A stretch of 39,575 nucleotides of DNA, taken from positions 1 to 39,575 of IMG/VR virus record IMGVR_UViG_3300035661_004723, one strand, 5' to 3'. Made by a program: the position numbers and the translations under genes. Within the stretch, counting starts at the first letter, position 1; every line of letters begins with the position of its first letter. This DNA comes from a virus. The notes beneath the pieces are model-generated. The model saw only the letters and a program-made list of their open reading frames with translations, did no database searches and had not been told where the DNA came from. Positions 16,453 to 23,255 of the stretch are shown piece by piece.

Positions 16453-16623
16453 TTACTCCTGACCTTTGGCGGCGCGCGGTACCTTGGATGCAATGACGTC
16501 GCCATCGCTGAGACGGCGGCGCCAGTACTCGGTGTCTGGAACGTCGTCGCCATCTGCCGGCAGGCAGTTCTGGCGTTCGGGGTCTGGTACCATCAGGCCG
16601 GTGGTCGCTGGCTTTACAAACAT
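16453..16623 (-). CDS. DUF2635 family protein (Mu gp38-like)
   Basis: 56-aa protein starting MFVKPATTGLMVPDPERQNCLPADG and continuing DTEYWRRRLSDGDVI, the typical DUF2635 pattern. In Mu this gene also lies just upstream of the sheath. The start at 16623 is chosen over a longer open frame because that frame would run into the gp37-like gene and lacks the family sequence. Its role is unknown; it is too small to be structural in bulk and may assist sheath or tube assembly. Confidence 0.85.
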   Translation of the reverse strand: MFVKPATTGLMVPDPERQNCLPADGDDVPDTEYWRRRLSDGDVIASKVPRAAKGQE

Positions 16624-16637
16624 CAAGCTGTCTCCGT

Positions 16638-17258
16638 TCAAGAAATCGGTAGGGTGACGTTGTCGGTGGCGTCGGCCGTCGCATCCGCCGGCAGTGGCAC
16701 CAGGACGTTGCCGAATTTCGGGATGTCCCAATTCGCATGCCATGTGCGGAAGTCGCCGAGGACGGCCGGCTGATCAGGGATCAGGTCATCCGCATGGGTG
16801 GTTGTCAGTGTCAGGTTGACGCCATGGCACAGAATGCCGGCAAACATGACAGGGCCGCTCTCAGCCAATTGCACGCCGACCGGTTGGTTGGCATCCGTCG
16901 GTGCAACCGCAACACCACCCAGGGTTAAATCCTGTTTAAAGGCATAGCGGACCAGCTCGACCAGGCGGTCCATGACGATTTCGCTGGCGAGATCATCCTG
17001 CAAGGCCATGAAGCCACGAATCTGCCAGTCATATTGCAGGACCGTTTGCATCCCCAGATACAGCGTCTCACGATAGGTGACGCGGCGAATGAACCAGCCA
17101 CGGACCCGTGACTGCGGGCCATCCTTGCGCAGATAAAGATCGGCAAAGTCCTTCTCGGTCTTTGCATAGCGCTCATAGGGTTGGATGACACCAATATTGG
17201 GCACCGTCGCCAGACAATTGCCGATCGCCAAGCGGATATCTTCCATGGTGATCGTCAT
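16638..17258 (-). CDS. Mu gp37-like tail protein (DUF1834)
   Basis: 206-aa protein beginning MTITMEDIRLAIGNCLATVPNIGVIQPYERYAKTEK and with the motif RGWFIRRVTYRE in the middle. Mu gp37 (DUF1834) sits just before gp38 and the sheath, in the same place as here, and is thought to be a tail terminator or tail completion protein. Its start overlaps the stop of the upstream HK97 gp10-like gene by ATGA. Confidence 0.85.
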   Translation of the reverse strand: MTITMEDIRLAIGNCLATVPNIGVIQPYERYAKTEKDFADLYLRKDGPQSRVRGWFIRRVTYRETLYLGMQTVLQYDWQIRGFMALQDDLASEIVMDRLVELVRYAFKQDLTLGGVAVAPTDANQPVGVQLAESGPVMFAGILCHGVNLTLTTTHADDLIPDQPAVLGDFRTWHANWDIPKFGNVLVPLPADATADATDNVTLPIS

Positions 17259-17758
17259 GGCTGCGCCTCGATCTTCTCTTCGGCGCGGTCGAGCGCGCGG
17301 GCGATCATCGCGAAATACTGTGTCTTGATCGCCTCGCTGGCGTCGCGGAACATGAAGGCACCCTTGGTGCCCTTCTTGGCGATCTTCAACTGGATCATGC
17401 GGGCGACGCTCCGCGCCTCGGTACCGCGCTTGGCAAGCTTGCGCTCCACCCAGTCAACCAGCGGTTCCAATGGCGCCCAATGCGGCTTTGTGCCGAGTTC
17501 GACTGGAATGGCATAGTACAGGCTGGTTTCAGCACCACCCGAGACGCGGTGACCGGAAATCGTCACTGGAATTGCGCCGATGCTGTCGCGCAAGGTGCCC
17601 ATGCCGCTCGTCGGTGTACGTTCCTTCGCCTCACGTTCCAGCAGCGCCGACGCCTCAGTCATGGCCGGAACCAGTTCCTTCAAGACGATCTTTGGCGCCT
17701 TTTCAAAAAGGCGCGTGAAGCGATCGGCCAGCCAGGTGATCTTGATTTCGACGCTCAT
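17255..17758 (-). CDS. HK97 gp10-like neck / tail-completion protein
   Basis: 167-aa protein with the family pattern LEREAKERTPTSGMGTLRDSIG, then GGAETSLYYAIPVELGTKPHWAP, then a helical C-terminus. These proteins connect head and tail. The sequence KPHWAPLEPLVDWVERKL is close to that in many prophage gp10-type and virion-morphogenesis proteins. It is coupled to both neighbours by four-base overlaps. Neck function follows from family and position; the exact ring it forms cannot be told. Confidence 0.8.
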   Translation of the reverse strand: MSVEIKITWLADRFTRLFEKAPKIVLKELVPAMTEASALLEREAKERTPTSGMGTLRDSIGAIPVTISGHRVSGGAETSLYYAIPVELGTKPHWAPLEPLVDWVERKLAKRGTEARSVARMIQLKIAKKGTKGAFMFRDASEAIKTQYFAMIARALDRAEEKIEAQP

Positions 17759-18423
17759 AGCCAGGTCCTGCGGCGGTTATGCGTCAGGCGGCGGCCGCCA
17801 GTGCTGCTTGGAACGACCACGCGGACATTGGTGCTCGCCGACTTGACGCGCTTCGGGTCGATGCCAAGCAAGTCGTAGTAGCGTTGGCGCAAGGTGCGGG
17901 CGCGTGACGCGAAGTTGTCCGGCTTGTTGCCGGGATTGACCGTGTCGGCCGCGATCGTCGGCACGATATCGGAACTGGTCGCGGCCGACATCTGGTCAAG
18001 CAGGATGGCGGCAGCGTAACTCGCAACGGCTTCGTGCGCCGCCGGCGTGATGGTGTCGGTGCTGTCGTCTAGGACATGCGGAATATTCAACGTCATCCTG
18101 ACAACGCTATTGGCGGCCGTCTGATAGGCCAACTGCACTTGCGCGCCGGCTGGTGCTGCATAGATCGCCCAATCCTGTCGTGTCAGGATGGCTGGCGGGC
18201 TTCGGTTGATGGGATATTCGACGCCAATGACATTGTTGGCATCGGTCGGTACCGGCACCATGTAGCCGCCAGCCGAAACGACATCCCGAACCACCGAGCA
18301 TGGGCGGTCTTGATCAAGCTGGATGACAGCCAGTGCAATCGCGCGGTCGACCTGTTCAGCGTCAACGCGGTCGGCGTTGTCGCGGATCTGGTCGCGCACC
18401 AATGTCCTGACGTCATCCAGCAT
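17755..18423 (-). CDS. Probable head-tail connector protein
   Basis: 222-aa protein starting at 18423 (MLDDVRTLVRDQIRDNADRV); the longer frame upstream lacks a better ribosome site. Its N-terminal helices, the central YPINRSPPAILTRQDW and helical C-terminus (NFASRARTLRQRYYDLLGI) resemble head-completion/adaptor proteins that follow the capsid gene. It lies right after the capsid, with only a 31-nt gap, and before the gp10-like gene. The assignment is mainly by place. Its end overlaps the next start by ATGA. Confidence 0.65.
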   Translation of the reverse strand: MLDDVRTLVRDQIRDNADRVDAEQVDRAIALAVIQLDQDRPCSVVRDVVSAGGYMVPVPTDANNVIGVEYPINRSPPAILTRQDWAIYAAPAGAQVQLAYQTAANSVVRMTLNIPHVLDDSTDTITPAAHEAVASYAAAILLDQMSAATSSDIVPTIAADTVNPGNKPDNFASRARTLRQRYYDLLGIDPKRVKSASTNVRVVVPSSTGGRRLTHNRRRTWL

Positions 18424-18454
18424 GATCGAAACCTCACCCGGTGCCGATTGCGCC

Positions 18455-19891
18455 TTAAGGCACAACCGCCTTTTGCAGACCCCGGAAGTCGATCACGTTG
18501 CCGCCATAGATGTGACGAATCTTGTAAGTGATCACGTCATTGGTGAAGAACGAACCATTGTCAGGCTGGTCCTGGACAAAGATCGACGGCTCTTCCTCGC
18601 CATCCAGAAAGCCAATTTCAAGGCTGGGCAGATCCTTTGGATCGGCGCTGAGGACGAAATCGTTTGTGTCGGTCCAATAGAAGACCGGGACGATCGTCGG
18701 AACCAACGACTGGATGAATGTCTTATCCAGGTTGGTCGACCGAACGAACATGTTGCGGAAGGTTTCTTCGAGATCAAGCGGGCAATGGATGTATGCGGGG
18801 CCAATGCTCTGGACCTCGCCGCTGCTCTTCTGCGGCTGCTTGAGCATCGCCAGACGCATGGCGGCAAACGAAGTCGCGGAAGCGGCAGCGACGCTCAGAT
18901 TGTTATGAGTGGCGTGGAACAGAGCCACACCATCATAAATCACGGGGTTGGTGACGACGAGGTCGTAAACGAACTGACACAAGGTACGCTTGGCCGAGCG
19001 CGATAAGCCGGTCGGAATGCGACGGATAGCTCCGACATCATCGTTCTTGATCATTTCAAGTGTGACGGTTTCGGTGCCGCCACGCTTGCTAACGGCATAA
19101 GTCGCCTTTTCATCGGTCGGACTTGTCAACGCAGTGTATGGTGCTGACTGATTGACGATCGGCAGATTGCCGTAGCCGCCATAGCGGGTGCGCTCTTGAG
19201 TGCGGAAGTCGTTGATCGGCACAGGATCGCCAGCCAGCGTCCGCCAGGCGTCCAAGTTCGACTGGACATTGTAGTCAGCCAACATGCGCCGCGTTATCGA
19301 GTTGCCCAGCACATTGGGGAATGATGTCGTGTCGAGGGATTCGGTGAGGCGGGTTGAGCGATCAACACGGCCAGTCACCTGGCGGTCACCGGTCATCGTG
19401 ACATAGCACTCTCGGAACGAACGGGCGTGACGATGGTCCTTGTGCTGTGGATCAAAAAATGCGTCCAGCATGTCGTCGTGCTTTTCGCTCTGGTCCTTGA
19501 CACCTTCGATGAAGGTGCCTTCGCCAAGATCGGCGACAGAGCCCCCGAGACCGACCAAGGTCTGTGACAAGTAAGAGGCTTCCTGCTTGATCGCTTCGAC
19601 AACCGCCGCCTCGGTGAATTTGGCATTGCCGCTGAACTGCTGAATGATCTTCTGCTTGGCTGCATTCGGCAACTTCGAGCCGTTGACCAGGTCGCGCATG
19701 CGGAACTGGTTCCCCACGGCTTCCGTCAGGTTGGCATTCGTGGCAGTGGGGTCGACACTGTTGGTGGTTGCTTGGAGGGCGGTGGTCAACACAGTCTGCA
19801 ATTCAGCATCGGTGATCGTGGTTAGATCCTTGCCCTGCAACAGGGCTGGATTGGCAGTGTTGATCAGGTTGATCAGTTGAGCGCGGTCCAT
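18455..19891 (-). CDS. Nested in-frame scaffold-capsid product (internal start)
   Basis: Predicted 478-aa product from an internal ATG at 19891 (MDRAQLINLINTANPALLQ), in frame with the fusion gene. The ATG is preceded by a strong Shine-Dalgarno, AGGAG at 19901-19897 with a 5-nt spacer, in the middle of a coding region. It starts exactly where the protease domain ends and the scaffold-like segment begins. This would let the phage make many capsid-scaffold chains and few protease-bearing ones, like lambda C/Nu3. Translation from it is inferred. Confidence 0.72.
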   Translation of the reverse strand: MDRAQLINLINTANPALLQGKDLTTITDAELQTVLTTALQATTNSVDPTATNANLTEAVGNQFRMRDLVNGSKLPNAAKQKIIQQFSGNAKFTEAAVVEAIKQEASYLSQTLVGLGGSVADLGEGTFIEGVKDQSEKHDDMLDAFFDPQHKDHRHARSFRECYVTMTGDRQVTGRVDRSTRLTESLDTTSFPNVLGNSITRRMLADYNVQSNLDAWRTLAGDPVPINDFRTQERTRYGGYGNLPIVNQSAPYTALTSPTDEKATYAVSKRGGTETVTLEMIKNDDVGAIRRIPTGLSRSAKRTLCQFVYDLVVTNPVIYDGVALFHATHNNLSVAAASATSFAAMRLAMLKQPQKSSGEVQSIGPAYIHCPLDLEETFRNMFVRSTNLDKTFIQSLVPTIVPVFYWTDTNDFVLSADPKDLPSLEIGFLDGEEEPSIFVQDQPDNGSFFTNDVITYKIRHIYGGNVIDFRGLQKAVVP

Positions 19892-20755
19892 GAATTCTCC
19901 TGTAACAACGGCTTCAACGAATGAAATAATCCCGCCGCCGGCACCTGGCTCGACGATGAGATCGACGGAATTGACCTTGATGAAGGCCTCGGCAATGCGA
20001 TTGCCTTTCGTGCCGCTAGCAGTGCCGACGACATCGACCGAGAGGCCGAATAGGTGTGACATGTGCTTTCCGATGGCTTCCCGCAGACGGACGGCGATCG
20101 GATCGTCGTCGCCGCAGATCAAGGTCATCACGGCCTGGATCTCGCCGCTATCAGCCGTGGCACCCTCAACGAAGCGCGGCTTGGTGAGGCCGCCAATGAG
20201 GTTGCGGACATCCTTGCCTTGGCCAAGTGTGTGCTCGCTGTCTGACTTGCTGAAGACCCGCACGCCCTCGAACATGGGTGCGGCTTCGCGCAACAGGGCA
20301 TCGGGATAGTAGTTGCCGTTTAGTGAACGGCCGGCACGAATGACGCGGACCAGATAAGAATTGGTCGGCAGGCCGGTGGCATCAGCAACAGCCTCAATCA
20401 ACACGGATGTGCTGGCGACGGGTGTCGCTGCCACGGGGGCGGGATCAGCAACATCGACGGGAACGAAGGCGCGGACGACTTCGCTGGGTGTGCCGAACGA
20501 GATAGTGAGATCATCGGCCACCGCATAGGGATAGCGGTAGCTCTTGCCATCCATGTCGACAATGACGCTGTCGGCATAGAGTGCGGAAACATAGGGCCAT
20601 GGGTCGCAATCATCGCCCGTGAGCTTCAGCAGCTCGCGGAGAGCACCTTGCACCTGGTCACGCAAGGCGATCAGGTCGACCTCGACGGCTTCCAGCAAGC
20701 GGGCCGGCGTCAGACCGGCCGTGCCGAGCAATTGCAGACGCCGGCCAAGCTTCAT
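18455..20755 (-). CDS. Prohead protease-scaffold-major capsid fusion protein
   Basis: 766-aa polyprotein. Residues 1-110 form a small N-terminal domain with SVIVDMDGKSYRYPYAVADD; then an Ala/Pro linker (about 103-118); then a protease-like domain (about 128-285) with the pattern SYLVRVIRAGRSLNGNYYP, candidate catalytic H185 (SDSEHT) and S239 (FGLSVD). From M289 comes a helical, Asn/Gln/Thr-rich scaffold-like region to about 420, then the HK97-fold-like capsid part (about 440-766, with PNVLGNSITRRMLADYN and HATHNNLSVAAAS). Such fusions are annotated in other phages. The catalytic residues are my inference. ATG at 20755 overlaps the stop of the upstream small gene. Confidence 0.88.
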   Translation of the reverse strand: MKLGRRLQLLGTAGLTPARLLEAVEVDLIALRDQVQGALRELLKLTGDDCDPWPYVSALYADSVIVDMDGKSYRYPYAVADDLTISFGTPSEVVRAFVPVDVADPAPVAATPVASTSVLIEAVADATGLPTNSYLVRVIRAGRSLNGNYYPDALLREAAPMFEGVRVFSKSDSEHTLGQGKDVRNLIGGLTKPRFVEGATADSGEIQAVMTLICGDDDPIAVRLREAIGKHMSHLFGLSVDVVGTASGTKGNRIAEAFIKVNSVDLIVEPGAGGGIISFVEAVVTGEFMDRAQLINLINTANPALLQGKDLTTITDAELQTVLTTALQATTNSVDPTATNANLTEAVGNQFRMRDLVNGSKLPNAAKQKIIQQFSGNAKFTEAAVVEAIKQEASYLSQTLVGLGGSVADLGEGTFIEGVKDQSEKHDDMLDAFFDPQHKDHRHARSFRECYVTMTGDRQVTGRVDRSTRLTESLDTTSFPNVLGNSITRRMLADYNVQSNLDAWRTLAGDPVPINDFRTQERTRYGGYGNLPIVNQSAPYTALTSPTDEKATYAVSKRGGTETVTLEMIKNDDVGAIRRIPTGLSRSAKRTLCQFVYDLVVTNPVIYDGVALFHATHNNLSVAAASATSFAAMRLAMLKQPQKSSGEVQSIGPAYIHCPLDLEETFRNMFVRSTNLDKTFIQSLVPTIVPVFYWTDTNDFVLSADPKDLPSLEIGFLDGEEEPSIFVQDQPDNGSFFTNDVITYKIRHIYGGNVIDFRGLQKAVVP
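19897..19901 (-). promoter_or_regulatory. Internal Shine-Dalgarno (AGGAG) in the capsid fusion gene
   Basis: AGGAG lies five bases before the in-frame ATG at 19891, at the protease/scaffold border. It decides the second start in this gene. Confidence 0.75.
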
Positions 20756-20976
20756 GCCGGCACCGAAACCTTGCGGCCATCTTCCGTCACAATGACGGTA
20801 CCGTCATTGTTGACGCCGAAAATCGTCTCGGGGGCGATGCCAAGTTTCTTGGCGATTGCCGGGACCCGCTTATCGGTGGCGGCCGGGTGTGGCTCGCGCG
20901 GGGCCGCGTTGGGGGTCGGCGCCTGGTTGTCGGCGGCCTGTTCTGCGGTCGCCTGGTTAGCGTCTTCTTTGGCCAA
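20752..20976 (-). CDS. Small head-region protein, Mu gp35-like, TTG start
   Basis: 74-aa protein. The start is set at TTG 20976 because AGGAGG stands six bases upstream; the open frame further upstream lies in a structured leader and has no ribosome site. The N-terminal half is Ala/Pro/Gln-rich and disordered; the C-terminal half, RVPAIAKKLGIAPETIFG then VNNDGTVIVTEDGRKVSV, is a compact fold similar to the small FluMu gp35-type proteins. It overlaps the start of the capsid fusion by four bases. A lysine- and proline-containing linker may let it bind the capsid; unproven. Confidence 0.7.
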   Translation of the reverse strand: MAKEDANQATAEQAADNQAPTPNAAPREPHPAATDKRVPAIAKKLGIAPETIFGVNNDGTVIVTEDGRKVSVPA

Positions 20977-21259
20977 GGAATGCCTCCTAAAGTGTTGCCA
21001 AGTGGCGTTGACTTGGTCACCTTGGGGCATCGGCCGGGGCGGCATAAGCCGGCAGCACTGCCGGAAGCGCTTCGCGAAGACCGGGCGGCACCCCCAGATA
21101 GGGGGTGAAATGGGGTCGGAATGGCAATTTTGCCACAACCCCTAGCCGGACCCCCAATCCCTGCCGAAATTAAACACCGGTTAAACGGGTCTGTGGCGAT
21201 TTTGGGGCCTTGGGTGCTACCAGCCGCGCGCGCGCATGGCCTGAGGGCCGCCAGCGGCC
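20977..21259 (-). promoter_or_regulatory. 283-nt hairpin-rich non-coding leader before capsid operon
   Basis: The only long gap within the late genes. On the minus strand it holds a GC hairpin just after the gpF stop (GGCCGC/GCGGCC, 21245-21258), TGGCAA/TTGCCA arms at 21122-21135, and a perfect CACCCCC/GGGGGTG stem with 5-nt loop at 21089-21107. It ends in the AGGAGG before TTG 20976. I see no convincing -10/-35, and no ORF with a ribosome site. It may hold a late promoter, a processing site or a structured leader that raises capsid expression. Confidence 0.5.
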
Positions 21260-22150
21260 TTAAAAACCGGACGCCAAATCCCGCTTGGAACGGCTGGCGG
21301 CAATCTCCTCATCCGAAAACGCCTGGCGACCCGGCCGGATGACCTCCCAGGACGCCATATAGGGCAGGCTGGTACAGCCGCAATTGATGATCTCTTTGGC
21401 TGGCCCGTTCGGGTCGCGGGGAAACATCAACTTGACGCCACCTTCCAAATCGAAGGGCTTATCGACATCCCGGATCTGCCCGTCGATCGCGTCATGGCTG
21501 AACCGGCTATGCAGCTTGCCCGATCGTCGCCACTGTTTCTTCATGCCCGGCACGACCTGGACGGCTTGCTCATGCCGGTCCTGTGCTGCCGTCGAAAACG
21601 CGCGGCCCAACTCGGTCCGCACGATGGTATGTGCCCGCCCCATGCCGCCCTCGATTATCTGGCTAACTTTGGTCGCGGCCTCGAAGGGTGTCTGTGTGCC
21701 GATCGCGGTAGCGCCTAGTTCGGCATTGATGCGGTTGGCAAGCTGCGCCGTGATGTCGGTGACCCGGCCGGTCAAGAAAGACTTCATGGCCGTTAATTTC
21801 CTGACATCGATGCTGACCAGGTGCCCGGTCAGGTCGATGCCGGCAGCCGATAGCGGCGCATCGATCAGTGCCACGCCACCGGCCCAAGACTGATCGGCGC
21901 CGCTATGCAAGGCGTCGGTGGCACCTGGTTGAAACTGGCGAAGCGCCTTTTGCACCGCCTGGCGCAACGCCGTCAGATGAAATTGCTTGAAGTCGGTCGG
22001 CTCATTGGCCAGCGCGGTGTTGATATCGTTTTCGGCCTGTTTAAGCAGCCTTTGAACTTCCGCCGCCGTGTCGCGCTGGATGCGGATGCCGGCCCTGAGC
22101 TGGCTGCGCTTGGCTTTGTTAAAGGCCGCCGTCTTTTCGTCTTCCGTCAT
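21260..22150 (-). CDS. Head morphogenesis protein (Mu gpF / gp30-like, SPP1 gp7 type)
   Basis: 296-aa minor head protein from ATG 22150 (MTEDEKTAAFNKAKRSQL). The C-terminal half carries the family pattern: ARTELGRAFSTAAQDR-like TIVRTELGRAFSTAAQDRH, then KKQWRRSGKLHSRFSHDAIDGQ, and a GCTSLPYM cysteine motif near the end, as in the Mu gpF domain (xCRC-type end). These proteins occur in a few copies near the portal and help initiate prohead assembly or DNA delivery. The gene ends in TAA followed directly by a hairpin. It is separated from the portal by a small region with a reversed gene. Confidence 0.87.
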   Translation of the reverse strand: MTEDEKTAAFNKAKRSQLRAGIRIQRDTAAEVQRLLKQAENDINTALANEPTDFKQFHLTALRQAVQKALRQFQPGATDALHSGADQSWAGGVALIDAPLSAAGIDLTGHLVSIDVRKLTAMKSFLTGRVTDITAQLANRINAELGATAIGTQTPFEAATKVSQIIEGGMGRAHTIVRTELGRAFSTAAQDRHEQAVQVVPGMKKQWRRSGKLHSRFSHDAIDGQIRDVDKPFDLEGGVKLMFPRDPNGPAKEIINCGCTSLPYMASWEVIRPGRQAFSDEEIAASRSKRDLASGF

Positions 22151-22230
22151 GGCTCGTTGACTCTTTAGGCATTTTGGCGGATGCGTAGGCAATTAGTCGG
22201 TGCTGTGGGGCAAAATTGGAAAAGACGGTA

Positions 22231-22452
22231 ATGCATCGGCAAACCTTGGAGCGGTTCCTGATGGGCAAGCTGATTGCCTATGATCCGCTGCACCGCGTGA
22301 CCAGCATTCAAGTCAGCGTGTTTGCCGGCGACGATGCCGGGATAAATTGGAACCTGGTCGAGGTCACACCAGCCTTGCCGGCGGCAGCGATGGAAGCCTT
22401 CTTGCGCGATGTCGTTGCGCCGCTGCAAGTCAGTATCGAGGCGATGCAATAG
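22231..22452 (+). CDS. Small protein encoded against the late operon, unknown
   Basis: 73-aa protein from ATG 22231 (MHRQTLERFLMGKLIAYDP); a TTG at 22216 is possible. It is the only convincing + strand gene within the late block. The sequence MGKLIAYDPLHRVTSIQVSVFAGDDAGINWNLVEVTPALP looks like a folded alpha/beta protein with normal composition, whereas the opposite-strand frame is His/Gln/Arg-rich shadow. It sits between gpF and the small membrane protein, converging with the latter. Function unknown; an accessory gene with its own promoter (a moron) is the likeliest reading. Confidence 0.6.
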   Translation: MHRQTLERFLMGKLIAYDPLHRVTSIQVSVFAGDDAGINWNLVEVTPALPAAAMEAFLRDVVAPLQVSIEAMQ

Positions 22453-22469
22453 ATCATGGCGCCTGATGT

Positions 22470-22658
22470 CTATCTCTCCCCACAGCCCCAATCAGCTTTT
22501 ACCGCCTGGACGATGGCGGTCGGCAGGACCGCCAATACCAACAGCCAATTGGCCGGCCACCACCAAACGATCGAGTAAGTCGAGATCAGACGCGACCCGG
22601 CATAAAGCGGCAGCCCATCGTGCTTGATCAGGCAACCGAAACGGCGGAACTCGTACAT
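22470..22658 (-). CDS. Small single-pass membrane protein
   Basis: 62-aa protein with a strong Shine-Dalgarno (GGGAGG, seven bases before ATG 22658). One membrane segment, about residues 27-50: STYSIVWWWPANWLLVLAVLPTAIV. It lies 36 nt after the gp49-like gene and converges with the + strand gene, leaving 17 nt between stops. I do not recognise the family; superinfection exclusion or an accessory lysis role are possible for such phage membrane peptides, without evidence here. Confidence 0.6.
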   Translation of the reverse strand: MYEFRRFGCLIKHDGLPLYAGSRLISTYSIVWWWPANWLLVLAVLPTAIVQAVKADWGCGER

Positions 22659-22694
22659 GCTGTTCCCTCCCAGCTTTGAGCGTGTGACGCCGTT

Positions 22695-23255
22695 CTACTC
22701 TGCCGCTGCCAGCTTCGACCGCAGCCGATAGCCTTCCAGTGCCCAGATCTTCTGGCGCGCATTCTGGAACGCGATCCGCTCTCCCAACTCGGCGTCGAAG
22801 TTCTCGGGCGATGCACAGGCGCTCTCACCTGTCACCTGGAAGCCATTGCGCAGCGTCAAGCAACAGACCGTCAACGTGGTACCGGCAAAGACATGATATT
22901 GCGTCGTCAGGATCTGCGCCTCGATGTCATCTGGCGTGATGCGCGGTGCCGTCAGGCCCTTGCGCTTGATTTCCGCCTCGATATCAGCACCGCTCAAACT
23001 GGGCGACGCGGCCGGGTGATAACCTTCCTCGAAAGCCTTGCCTGGTGACAACGACTGGGAGCCATCCTGATATTCGACGACATACCAGCCAACGAGATCT
23101 CGAAAGTCGCCGTCGTGGCGAGCCAGCAGCGGATTGTTGACGAGGTGTTTACGGGTATTGCCGGTCTCTAATGTCAATTCAACCGCTTGCCCATCCTGAG
23201 ATACGGCAACAATCTTCGCGGCCTTAACCAGCTTGTGGCTTCGATATGTCTTCAT
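22695..23255 (-). CDS. Phage protein, N4 gp49 / Sf6 gene 66 family, with N-terminal extension
   Basis: 186-aa two-part protein. The C-terminal half (ITPDDIEAQILTTQYHVFAGTTL, then VCCLTLRNGFQVTGESACASPENFD, then QKIWALEGYRLRSKL) is the N4 gp49/Sf6 gene 66 family, a frequent phage protein of unknown role. The N-terminal 60 residues (MKTYRSHKLVKAAKIVAV ... GWYVVEYQDGSQSLSPGKAFEEGY) form a small second domain also found alone in phages. Fusing them here may point to a shared role. It overlaps the portal stop by ATGA, so it is made with the head genes. Confidence 0.82.
   Translation of the reverse strand: MKTYRSHKLVKAAKIVAVSQDGQAVELTLETGNTRKHLVNNPLLARHDGDFRDLVGWYVVEYQDGSQSLSPGKAFEEGYHPAASPSLSGADIEAEIKRKGLTAPRITPDDIEAQILTTQYHVFAGTTLTVCCLTLRNGFQVTGESACASPENFDAELGERIAFQNARQKIWALEGYRLRSKLAAAE

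Noticed and set aside
22165-22491. Minus-strand ORF of 108 codons opposite the + strand small gene
   Set aside because: It is His/Gln/Arg-rich with no family pattern and no ribosome site, while the + strand frame reads as a normal protein.
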